Source: Pseudophaeomoniella oleicola (taxonomy: Eukaryota > Ascomycota > Eurotiomycetes > Phaeomoniellales > Phaeomoniellaceae). From it: a stretch of 64,000 nt of DNA. The stretch spans positions 310,001 to 374,000 of the forward strand of contig QWDQ01000010.1 in assembly GCA_003868215.1 (NCBI GenBank). The letters run 5' to 3'. Below the pieces are notes generated by a model that saw nothing but the letters and a program-made list of their open reading frames with translations, did not search any database and was not told where the DNA came from. The position numbers and the translations under genes are program-made. Below, in pieces: positions 1-9,805 of the stretch (position 1 is its first letter; each line of letters starts with the position of its first letter).

Positions 1-669
1 CCAGATATATAATGTGGACGTCGAAATACTTGATGTCTCTATCCCCGATTCATCGGTCTCCGGCTATCTACGAATATGTGGTTTGACTGATACATACCCT
101 ACCTTGACCACATATTTTGAAGGAGAAATAATTGGAACGAGGCACACTTTCCAGACAAAGCATCCCAGCTGGGGTGCAACCGATAAGACGGACATGCAGC
201 ATTGGGCTCGATTCCCTGCATGGCGACCTTTGGCGAAGGAGGCTAGACGCCCTGGGTTTAGCTTCGGCCAAGAATGGTGGAATCGCGAACATATATTCAT
301 GCGGTGGAAGGAACATTTCTTGGTCCCAGATCACCGTGTAAGGAGTATCCAAGGAGCAAGCTTCGAAGGATTCTACTACATTTGCTACAATCAAATCGAG
401 GGAAAAATCAGCGGGATCTATTTCCATGCAAAGAGCGAGAAGTGAGTTTCCATTTTTTCATACCCTTCTGCTGTTCTCATTTTGTCACAATGCCGCCTAC
501 AATGCCTATCTTGTGTCAACGTTGTTTAACAGCTTCCACGCGCATTTGACTGACCGTCGGGGCGCTTGCCAATTGAGCTAATAGTTCCGGAATCAATGAC
601 AGATACCAGCAATTGGAGCTTGAGCACGTTCCACACAAAGGTTGTGTAGGAGCTTTGGAGTTCCGCTGA
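1..669 (+). CDS. GID4: GID complex substrate receptor Gid4/Vid24, 3' part
   Basis: Gid4 is the substrate receptor of the GID/CTLH ubiquitin ligase. It binds N-terminal proline degrons on gluconeogenic enzymes such as fructose-1,6-bisphosphatase. The gene is cut by the left window edge: the frame is open from base 2. Visible are the family blocks SGYLRICGLTDTYPTLTTYF, FMRWKEHFLVPDH and GASFEGFYYICYNQ, which form part of the beta-barrel. An intron at 442-602 (GTGAGT...CAG) joins to a short last exon at 603-669 that encodes the conserved C-terminus (YQQLELEHVPHKG...EFR, then TGA). Without that intron the reading frame would stop early and lose this tail. The family identity is very clear; the start and N-terminus lie outside the window. 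Confidence 0.93.
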
Positions 670-1274
670 TTGGAGAAAAGATCAAACACGTTGCTAGATT
701 CCTTGGGGTACGTTGGATATGGGCGGCGCAGACCTCTGCAATGGCTCACCGCAACACGAAATCCCCCATCATCCGTTCCATTTCAGAGCTTGCAAGGCGT
801 CCGGAGAAGAACCGTTCATTGAATATGGTACATGAATGTAAATATACAATCTTTTCTAGCGATGCCGTCATTTGTATATGCCATTCAACGACTTTATACG
901 AAGTCATCTCAAGAAATATTGTCGTAACATAGATCTCAATGCTGATCAACATGCAATGAGTCTCGACATGTGGATTATCCGGCTGAACTCATATATCTTG
1001 CATATGCTTGTAATAAAAGGTATGCTTGTCCCCAACAGAGTATTGAACCATCCCTCGTTGTGAAGAAAATGGAACTTCGATATCAGCCTTAAATCTACAG
1101 ACTGTAGGATGTTGCGGTATCGGCCCCGATCCCGTTTGGTGGGGTGGCTGATAATTGAGGAAATGATAAATAATTTAGCAGTTAGAAAAGAAAACCCCTC
1201 CTAGATGAGTCCTACCTTACACGCACATCTCCTGTACAACAAGCAAGATACCACCAACAACAACAACGACAATC
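670..1274. other. Intergenic: GID4 3' flank and LYS9 promoter
   Basis: About 600 bp between two genes on the plus strand. It should hold the GID4 3' UTR and the LYS9 promoter. Short open frames occur but none has family features. Just before the LYS9 start there is a CAA-rich leader (about 1250-1274). Confidence 0.7.
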
Positions 1275-3014
1275 ATGGCTCCTCAACGTGTTCTGATGCT
1301 GTAAGTGCCAATCTGGCCTATCGAGCGCATCCATAGACTGACAATATCTCAGCGGCTCTGGCTTTGTCACTAGGCCCACTCTAGATGTCTTGACTGACGC
1401 CGGCATTGAGGTTTCTGTTGGTGAGTCACTTTGCGCGGGATATTTTTTTTGGATAGCTCCCATTGACAATTTATAGCCTGCAGAACTCTCGACAGCGCAA
1501 AGAAGCTCTCTGAGGGCGTCAAACTCGCGAAGCCAATCTCCCTTGATGTCACCGACGACAAAGCTCTCGATGCCGCGGTCGCAGAGCACGATCTTGTCAT
1601 TAGCTTGATCCCATACACTTTTCACGCTACCGTCATCAAGTCCGCGATCCGAAAGAAGAAGAATGTTGTCACTACGAGTTACGTCTCCCCTGCTATGCTG
1701 GAGCTTGAACAACAGGCAAAGGATGCGGGCATCACCGTGATGAATGAAATTGGTCTTGACCCTGGGATCGACCACCTATACGCAGTCTCCACAATCGAGA
1801 AAGTACATAAGGCAGGAGGAAAGATCATATCATTTCTGTCATACTGTGGAGGTCTTCCAGCTCCAGAAGATTCTGGCAACCCACTAGGCTACAAGTTTTC
1901 TTGGTCGTCCCGTGGCGTTTTGCTCGCTCTCAGAAATGCTGCCAGCTTTTTCCAAGGAGGAAAGGTTGTCAATATTGCTGGTCCAGACCTGATGGCCACC
2001 GCGAAGCCATATCACATCTATCCAGGCTTTGCCTTCGTCGCATATCCCAACCGTGATTCGACCCCATACAAAGAGCGCTATAACATCCCAGAGGCGCAAA
2101 CTATCGTCCGAGGTACTCTTAGATACCAAGGCTTCCCAGAATTTGTCAAGGTTCTGGTAGATATTGGTTTCTTGAGCGACGAGGAGCAGAGCTTCTTGAA
2201 GGAGCCAATCACCTGGAAGGAAGCCACTCAGAAGATTCTCAGTGCTTCTTCGTCAAATGAGAATGATCTCTTATGGGCAATTTCATCAAAGACCGCTTTC
2301 AAGGATAACGATGAGAAGAATCGATTGGTTGCCGGTCTCAAGTGGATTGGCATTCTCTCGGATGCCAAAATTACTCCCAAAGGAAATCCGCTAGATACTC
2401 TGTGTGCCACCCTAGAAGAGAAGATGCAATTCGAGGAGGGCGAGCGTGACTTAGTGGTAAGCAATACGTCGACACTCCGTCTTGTTGAAGGAGTAATGCT
2501 AAGATCATATATTCAAGATGCTTCAACATAAGTTCGAGATCGAAAACAAGGACGGTACAAGGGAGACCAGAACCAGTACTCTCTGTGAATATGGCGCTCC
2601 AATTGGAAGTGGAGGCTACTCAGCAATGGCGAAACTAGTTGGCGTACCGTGCGGAGTTGGTAAGCATCCCTATTTCGCAATTCGCGAAAGCCTTCCGGCA
2701 CTGCAATGATTCTCGAAAGGCAATGGCGTCTTGACATCTGGAGAATCGCCATCAACGGCTTCGAACCTTAGAGGATGTTGCATTTCCCACTCACTTCCTG
2801 TGCTAATGTTCTGTGTCATACAGCTGTCAAACAGGTTCTTGACGGCACGATTTCCGAGAAGGGTATTCTCGCGCCATTGAACTCCAAGATCAACGATCCA
2901 TTGATGAAAGAGTTGAAAGAAAAGTACGGGTAAGTTTCGGTTTCTCGATTTATTCATCGTTGATATTCTAACATATCTTTTAGTATCGAGTGCAAGGAAA
3001 AAGTTATCTCGTAG
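1275..3014 (+). CDS. LYS9: Saccharopine dehydrogenase (L-glutamate-forming), lysine biosynthesis
   Basis: Saccharopine reductase condenses aminoadipate semialdehyde with glutamate in the fungal alpha-aminoadipate lysine pathway, in the cytosol. Six exons: 1275-1300, 1353-1420, 1477-2456, 2518-2659, 2824-2929 and 2984-3014, giving 450 residues, the usual family length. The N-terminus carries a Rossmann NADPH loop (MLGSGFVTRP) split by intron 1. Further family blocks are NEIGLDPGIDHL, SYCGGLPAPE and NPLGYKFSWSSRGVL. Joining exons 3 and 4 gives RDLVMLQHKFEIE, typical of Lys9, which confirms the splice at 2457-2517. The fourth intron is unusually long for this window (164 bp); the other introns are 52-61 bp. 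No Lys14-type operator was recognised. Confidence 0.95.
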
Positions 3015-3596
3015 TGAGAAGGCATAGACAAAATATTAGAACTTTGACCGAGTCATGAGCCAATAGATCTATGGCGGTTCCGCCAGAAATTTACCCTCAT
3101 CTCAACTGCAGATTCGTCCACGATCATGATGTGAGAATCTTATATGACACGTATCAATTCTCAGTTCAAGCACTGCAATTTCCTCTGCATTCATGCTACG
3201 TTTATTGCAGACATGACGCAAACCAGGCCTTTGCAAGAGCCAGGTCCTCGAGTTATATCATCCTACTATGCCACTAATGGTCAGTGCCGGCCTGGACAGC
3301 AGACAATGCAGAGAGTTCATGCTTGCCTGTCTGTCATAAGTTTTGTATGATAATGTAGAGCTCGCTCTCGACTTGGGGACAGCGTGATAAAAACAAGTTG
3401 GTTGTTGATATTGTCGAGTATTCGAGAATGACGTAGTTGCCGACTAGTGGGGCTCCTACCATTCTCGGCCCTTCAAACTGGAAGCTTCACCAGCCTCTTC
3501 GATATGCACTTGGAAAGGTTGAATTCAACGGCACGGCGCCTTACGATAGATCACCGTTACTCCTTTTGAAGCCCTTGCTTTTGAGCGTTCCAAGCG
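3015..3596. other. Intergenic, promoter of the sterol-desaturase-like gene
   Basis: About 580 bp between LYS9 and the next plus-strand gene. Only short frames without recognisable domains are present. No repeat or RNA gene was seen. Confidence 0.6.
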
Positions 3597-4829
3597 ATGT
3601 TTTCTCTGAATCCTCTCTATTATCTCCCATCCTCTGTAATACGTTACTTTCCTGCAAGCACCACGCCTCCCCAATCTCAAAGTTGGTACCAACATCTCGA
3701 TCCATCTCAATATCGCTATATCCCTACACTCCTTGCACCCTCCTCTCCTCCGCCTTGGTATTTGAAGCTATATGACCAGTTTTCGTCGCCAGTTGTTGCG
3801 TCCTACCGAACTGCCCATTCCACGATGGACGCCCTGTTCGCGCTTCCCGCTCTATCATTCCTCCTCATTCCGACCATGACATCGTACTCGACATCACTCA
3901 ACATCCTATTCTTTTACCTGACATGGCTCACCCTGGTTCTTTCACACGACCCTCTGAAAATAGAGGTGATGGGGACCTTGGCCGTGCGGCTCTTGTTCTA
4001 CATCCTACCATCATGCTTTTTCTTGCTATTCGACATGCTTCTTCCATCGGCCGCGGAGAATTTTAAGAGTCTACCAGAGCGCTCAGACTCCATCAACTCT
4101 TCCCGGAATGCTAGAGTACGGATTCTGAAAGTTGCTTCCTGGTCGCTCTTGAACCTTCTCCTCTCCGTCATCCTGCAGGCCATGATAGAAGTCATCTTCG
4201 TCCGGGTTCTTGGCGTTCACTCGGCTCTTCGCGTCACTACCACCCTTCCAATGCCTTGGGGCATGTTCAAAGATCTGTTCCGAGGCTTCGTTCTCCGCGA
4301 ACTTGTCGCATATCTATCTCACCGCTATATCTTACACTCGCCGGACCGCTTCCGCTCCATCTCCAAATTGCATATGAACTGGTATCACTCCCTGGACGCA
4401 CCGTATCCACTGACTGCCCACTACGATCATCCTGTCCCATATTTGTTGCATAAATTCCTCGCAACGTACCTGCCTGCAGCCGTCTTCCGCTTTCACCTCC
4501 TGACGTACATCCTCTTCATCGTCCTTATAAGCCTGGAAGAGACCTTCGCATTTTCAGGCTACTCTACAGTCCCAACCAACTTTATCCTTGGTGGTATCGC
4601 TCGGCGAACGGATGCACACGTACTTTGTTCGGGAGGTGGGAATTTCGCTCCGTTGGGCATAGTGGACTGGATAATGGGAACCAGTGTAGGGGGGGATGTG
4701 GCTGAAGACATCAGGGCAGAGGCCGACAAGCATGATGTTCAAGACAGAGTCGAGAACGGAGTGGCAAAGGCAAAAAGGAAAGGCAGTGAAGCGCTGAACA
4801 AGAGAAAGAGCCGGAGGAGACAAGATTGA
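3597..4829 (+). CDS. Sterol desaturase / fatty acid hydroxylase superfamily membrane protein
   Basis: Intronless, 410 residues. This superfamily uses histidine boxes to hold a di-iron centre and oxidises lipids in the ER membrane. Several hydrophobic segments lie at about residues 80-145 and 180-215. They are followed by histidine-rich blocks HRYILHS (about 245), HMNWYHS, TAHYDHP and RRTDAHVLCSGGGNF, then the family tail block GIVDWIMGT. The C-terminus is a charged lysine/arginine-rich coil (AKRKGSEALNKRKSRRR), likely cytosolic. The boxes do not show the classical HxxHH spacing seen in Erg3, so it belongs to a less studied fungal branch and no substrate can be assigned. The start is the first in-frame ATG before the hydrophobic part. 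An upstream start is not excluded. Confidence 0.82.
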   Translation: MFSLNPLYYLPSSVIRYFPASTTPPQSQSWYQHLDPSQYRYIPTLLAPSSPPPWYLKLYDQFSSPVVASYRTAHSTMDALFALPALSFLLIPTMTSYSTSLNILFFYLTWLTLVLSHDPLKIEVMGTLAVRLLFYILPSCFFLLFDMLLPSAAENFKSLPERSDSINSSRNARVRILKVASWSLLNLLLSVILQAMIEVIFVRVLGVHSALRVTTTLPMPWGMFKDLFRGFVLRELVAYLSHRYILHSPDRFRSISKLHMNWYHSLDAPYPLTAHYDHPVPYLLHKFLATYLPAAVFRFHLLTYILFIVLISLEETFAFSGYSTVPTNFILGGIARRTDAHVLCSGGGNFAPLGIVDWIMGTSVGGDVAEDIRAEADKHDVQDRVENGVAKAKRKGSEALNKRKSRRRQD

Positions 4830-7800
4830 AAAGGACAGGTTTCCCAGAAGTTTTCCGCCAGGGGATTTGAGACTCTTGAAGAACTAGGTTCTAAGTGTCT
4901 ATCACTGTGGTTTGGGATTTCGCGATATCCAACGGTTCCGTGATCCCTTTGTTTCCGTCGTATTGCTGTTACTTCACTTGATATGGTCTCATTTTGAAAG
5001 TTGCACGTTGGATTTAACTGGATACCCTCTGCTGTTTTCAGTCATCTCATGAGAGATGGTGATAATGATGAATGACTTTGCCTGCATGCACCGGCTACCT
5101 CTCCCAGGAGTGAGCTTTCATGTATATGATCCTATATAACTTCTCAGTCTGGCCATATACGCATCACACTCAGATTCTTTTCCTATCAATCTATCACGGT
5201 GGTCTAGTTGTTGAAGCAAAGCTTTGCCAGGGTGGCATATGATCGGACTCGTCGACTCCCTGTCAATACGCTGCCATAATAACACCCTCCATCATTGCTT
5301 ACATAAAGAATTCTGCAATCAGGCAATGCCGAGGATCTGACGTGCGCAAGAGTTCTCTCTCTCTCTCTTCTGGCGACAACCACCGACAATGCTAGACGCC
5401 TCACACGTAGAATATGCAATCCATGGCACGAACTGGACTGCTCTTCTCGACCACTACGTGTGTCATGGCTGCCTGCCGGTTCTAGGAGGACACTCGATTT
5501 GACGGAGCAGAATTATTGAAGGAACAACTTAATTACATGGTGATACGCATGTGTCCGAATAGAGGTGACGCGTTCTATCTAACTTATAAGTTATAACTCT
5601 TTGATATATGTATGTTAGACTTGTTGAGAGAAGCACCTCCACCAATAAACGGGATGATATGGCTCTTCCTTGCTTTGACCTCGCTATCGTGGATCGCTAA
5701 ATGCGGAAGCGAACGCTTCAACGCGTCGCAGGGGTCTCTTTCTTTAGCGGGAGACCTGGAACAACCGCGTCTGGCGCTAAGTTTGATCACCATCCACTTC
5801 GCCTTGCGCGTGAGCAGGGAGAACCGACTTCTGGAACATACCGCGTTGTACCGAGTTACAGTACTACGTAGTAACATCACTGGTGTCCCCAAGCGAGATG
5901 CGTCTATTCTCGCGTTCGAGGGAGACACACTGCGCGATGTGGCGTTGTCTCGACCATGATTAGCTCAGCTCAGCTCATCTGCCGCGCGAATCAATCTTCT
6001 TCAGATAACAATGGGCATAGGTACTAGTCGTTGATCTCGGCATGAGAACAAGGGGAGGCACATCACAAGCCTGCAAAAGATGTCGAATACGGCAACAAAT
6101 CCTCATCGACTTGTTCCCGTAACAGCCAAGGTATGTGTGACAGTTTGATGCAGCCAACACATGTGCACAGGCCTGTCACAGCTTCAAATGGATATGAAGC
6201 TTGCATATCTTTCTCTTTCTCTTGCAACGAACACTTTGCTACCGAGATTGTACCACTACTGCAGAGGAAGTGTCACCTCACCCTTGATGCCGGAGTATCG
6301 AATATCACCTCGTTTGAAAGTACTACATTCTTTCGTGAGATTGTCATCGCCGGGATCATCTTGTAGATCTCAATGGATGCTAAACGAGAGTATATCCTGA
6401 ACGAGAGGATGGACCTGCTCTGCGACCTGCACATACGAGACATCCACTGGGCACTATAGCATTCCAAACAAACATGTTCTCCCGAGGCATCTTAATACAA
6501 TGCATTCATTCTAGGTATGTAATGACAATTGAATGGGGAACTTTGGACCGTCGACGCTTTGTTCTTATCCTTCAGGTTTCCACCAAGCTATCGAGCTATA
6601 TCCAACCAAGTGTTAACAAAGTCTCAAACACGCGCGCTCGGTTTGGAGTCACCCTTATGTGACGTGACGCTTCTCTACCCACTGGTCTGATCTGGCCTTC
6701 AGCCTTCTCTTCAGGAACGCGGTATCCTATTATCTATTCCCAAAGAAGGGTGCCTGACCTTATTTGGTGTGTAGCCATAGCCTCGTTAGCATGGCTAGTC
6801 CGTGTCCTCATCTCTTTGAACTACTGTACTGTAATTGCGTCTCATCAACTTCAGACAATGATCCACTGGTAAGGTGAACAGATGCTCTATGCCGAGAAAA
6901 CCGGTGCATTTTGGCTTAGAGACCCAATTTTGGGGCAGGGTGGTCTTGATCATAATAAACAGCATTATCAACATTTTGATTGAATCGAAACATTCCACTA
7001 AGTTACTACAGGCGAGCAGGACTCAAACGACGCAGTTGTATGGGGTTCAAAGGAGCAGGATTTTCGGTCGCATAATCTTGTCTCTCAACATCCTTGCCGA
7101 TGCACACGTACCGCGTAAATAAAACCGTGCTGATCGAACGGGGGAGTCCCCATTCATCGGCATCGCCATTGGCACTCGTGCTAAATGCTTACCTTGGGTT
7201 AGTTCTACGCCAGACAAAACCCTCAACAGCAGCATAGAGAGCCGAAAGAGGAGGCCAACTTCAGCTCCACCTTGAATTGGATCGACTACTACGTATGACA
7301 GTACAGCCGGCTTCCGCTATCCTTGTCCCCTTCTTCCCCTTACACGTTTGGGCGAACTTTCTGATACGAGCTCCAATCTCGAGCATATTACATACCGAGT
7401 CACTAAGGAACAAAGTACTTCGTAGTACTATGCAATGAAGTAAAGGCTCACGCTTCTGGGGGATCGCCTCCCCTGTTCAGTAACGTCCCTTGAGTTTATG
7501 TATTGGCTGTCTCGCACGTCCACTCTCTCCATCTTCTGTTTTGGCCCTTGTTTCTGATTATTGCGAATTCCTTTCCTTGTGCCGATATTTCTGTTCGTTA
7601 TAGTGACACCCTGGTTCTTTAAGGTGGTCGTCAGCTGGTCGACGTTTTCTGCTTTTATATTCTTTCACCGTGTCGGCATCCATCTTTGTTGAGAGAAGAA
7701 GAAAGATCCAGGAGTACCATTTCGGACTAAGCGATATCTGAAGCTCTTAGCAACTTACATAGGTGACTGGAAGGTATCCATGAGAGAAGCATCTTTCTGA

Positions 7801-8054
7801 ATCCTTTCGTGTTACCGCCGTTTTGTCTTCGGACGTCCAATCGTTTCCAGTAAGGGAATTGTGCGTTCAACGAGCTCAACGAGCAATTATACATCTACAA
7901 TCGAATCAAACACAACAGCCCAATACCAAAGCAGCGTTCTGTCGAATCCTGACAGAAGACCTATCTTTAATCATCCACCACGGCCGTCCACGATTTAATC
8001 AGCCTGTTCGAAGGCATTACCACCAAGTCCCACCACACGAGGAACTCCAGCACC
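4830..8054. other. Long gene-poor region with no convincing gene
   Basis: More than 3 kb without a gene I can support. A short CT run lies near 5352-5369. Two overlapping open frames occupy 5584-5959 on opposite strands (about 115 codons each), in a slightly GC-richer patch; neither resembles a known family. The right end (about 7500-8054) is C/T-rich and looks like promoter and leader sequence for the gene at 8055. No transposon ends, long repeats or tRNA were seen. Confidence 0.6.
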
Positions 8055-8825
8055 ATGGACACTCCACCACGCAGCAACCTCTCTCTTCAAACCGCTTTCC
8101 ACCCTTCTCCATCCCCTCTCCCCCGCCGCCACCGCGCGCTCACCCCATCCTCAACGACGACCTCTCCTTCCTCTTCACCTCGTCCTAACGCTCGCCGCTC
8201 CTTGACCTCCTCTCCATCCAACTCGTACCGCTCATCCCGATCCTCTCGCTTCCTCGCCTTCCCATCCCGCCTCTTCATCCGCCGCCGTCCTTCAACCGTC
8301 GACCTCGCGTTTGATGAAGAACTCCACCACGCCTCCCACGTCGAACACCTCGGCCTCTCCCTCATGGAACCGCGACCCGTCAACGTCGTACCCGTCTCCG
8401 TCGGCACAAGCGAGATCTGGGACGGACGCCACCGCCATTCTCAACAACTGCGCTACCACCGCTCTAGCTTTCTCAGCACCAGCACCAGCACAGCCACCGA
8501 AGACCGCCTATCCTGGTACGAACAACGCCAACAACAACAACAACAACAACAGCGACGCAGCATCGTCATGGGCAACGACTCCCCCATCGACTTCGAAGAC
8601 GACGGCGACTACGGCATTGAAGGCCGTCTGTTCGGCGAACGAGCTTCCCTCATCATGCCCCCTGTGACCGGCACCGGCTTGGGACTCGGTGGTGGTTACA
8701 ACAACACCATGCCTTTTGTTTCTTCTTCTTCTTCTTCTTCTTCGATTTCCGTCGCCGAAGAGGGAAGTTTCGTCATGGGTAGCATTTTCGAAGTCATGGA
8801 ACGTGGTGGCGGTGGTGGACGGTAG
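8055..8825 (+). CDS. Low-complexity orphan protein (Ser/Arg-, Gln- and Gly-rich)
   Basis: Single-exon frame of 256 residues, family not recognised. The N-terminal third is basic and rich in Ser, Pro and Arg. The middle has a more ordered block (residues about 85-130: FDEELHHASHVEHLGLSLME...), then a glutamine run encoded by CAA repeats (near 8530-8553). An acidic stretch (DFEDDGDYGIEGRLFGERASL) follows, then a serine run from TTC/TTCT repeats (near 8718-8742) and a short VMERGGGGGR tail. The conserved-looking middle and the ATG in good context (CACCATGG) argue that it is a real gene. Proteins of this build occur widely as hypothetical proteins in filamentous fungi. Function is unknown. Confidence 0.6.
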   Translation: MDTPPRSNLSLQTAFHPSPSPLPRRHRALTPSSTTTSPSSSPRPNARRSLTSSPSNSYRSSRSSRFLAFPSRLFIRRRPSTVDLAFDEELHHASHVEHLGLSLMEPRPVNVVPVSVGTSEIWDGRHRHSQQLRYHRSSFLSTSTSTATEDRLSWYEQRQQQQQQQQRRSIVMGNDSPIDFEDDGDYGIEGRLFGERASLIMPPVTGTGLGLGGGYNNTMPFVSSSSSSSSISVAEEGSFVMGSIFEVMERGGGGGR

Positions 8826-8992
8826 AATGCTCTCTCAGGAACCGGTCAGTGATTGATTTCCAGTACACACCACTTCGAAACTTCAATTTCACCCATCTTT
8901 CTTCTTCTTTCTTCTTGGGATTTTTGGGGGGGGTGTTTTTTTCTTCTTCTCCTTCTATGGGACAACAATGGCTACGGCTACGGCGTATATAC

Positions 8993-9034
<42 letters not shown>

Positions 9035-9805
9035 ATATTCGGGAGGGCGCAAATGGCCGTGAATTATGACGATTCCCTTTTTATTTCTCTTTTCTTCCTT
9101 TCCTCAGGGAGAGGGGTTTACATATGAATGAATACCTGGGTATCTACTTCCTGGTAGGTCGTTCATTAGAGAGGTAGTTAGATGGAAGTGGACTTTTCTG
9201 TTTTTTTTACGAATTATATGGTATACAAAAACAACTACACAACATAAAAACATAAATTCCTTGGGATGGGTATTTTTTTCATCTTGGAAATGTTTATACA
9301 TAAGGTACATCGAGTAGTATATATATATATGGTATATATGTTATATCTACTTACCTCAGGTACATCCTATACCGATATCGATACCTCTTAACTAGGTAGT
9401 GTATAGAAGCACAGAAGATGTCCTGTCTTTGTCCTGCCCCTGCCCCTGCCCATCCTTACCTCTTAACAACTACAAAAACAAGAAGGGGGAAAAAAGAAAC
9501 ACTACTCCATCGCTATGCAAGTCTTCCCCCCGCCCCTTCTCTCTCTCTCTCTCTCTCTATAGTATTCCCCGGAGCAACCGGGGTTTCGATCATGAGTACA
9601 GAAAATAAGTAAAATAATCATCTCGCGTCTGCCATTCATCTTTCCCCTTAGGGTCCTTCAAAACAAACCTCCCGATATTGGCATTAGATGGCGCGCCCCC
9701 TTACCGCTCCTCCGGCTGTTTTTCACGTGAAACTCATTATGATGTGTATAGCATGTACCGTGCCCCATGCGACAAGACTCCAGTCGTTCTTGTCAGATAG
9801 CCTGC
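8826..9805. other. Intergenic between two convergent genes, with microsatellites
   Basis: Both flanking genes end here, so this is 3' UTR and spacer sequence. It contains an AT/GT microsatellite, a CT run at about 9540-9560 and a perfect 12-bp palindrome at 9721-9732. No gene is supported. Confidence 0.7.
8990..9033. repeat. (AT)n-(GT)16 microsatellite
   Basis: A short alternating AT tract runs directly into about sixteen TG dinucleotides. It is a plain simple-sequence repeat in a 3' spacer. Confidence 0.95.

Noticed and set aside
8311-8667. Second frame rich in Asn and Ser overlapping the orphan gene at 8055
   Set aside because: It is an out-of-frame reading of the same CAA/CAG and TCT repeats.
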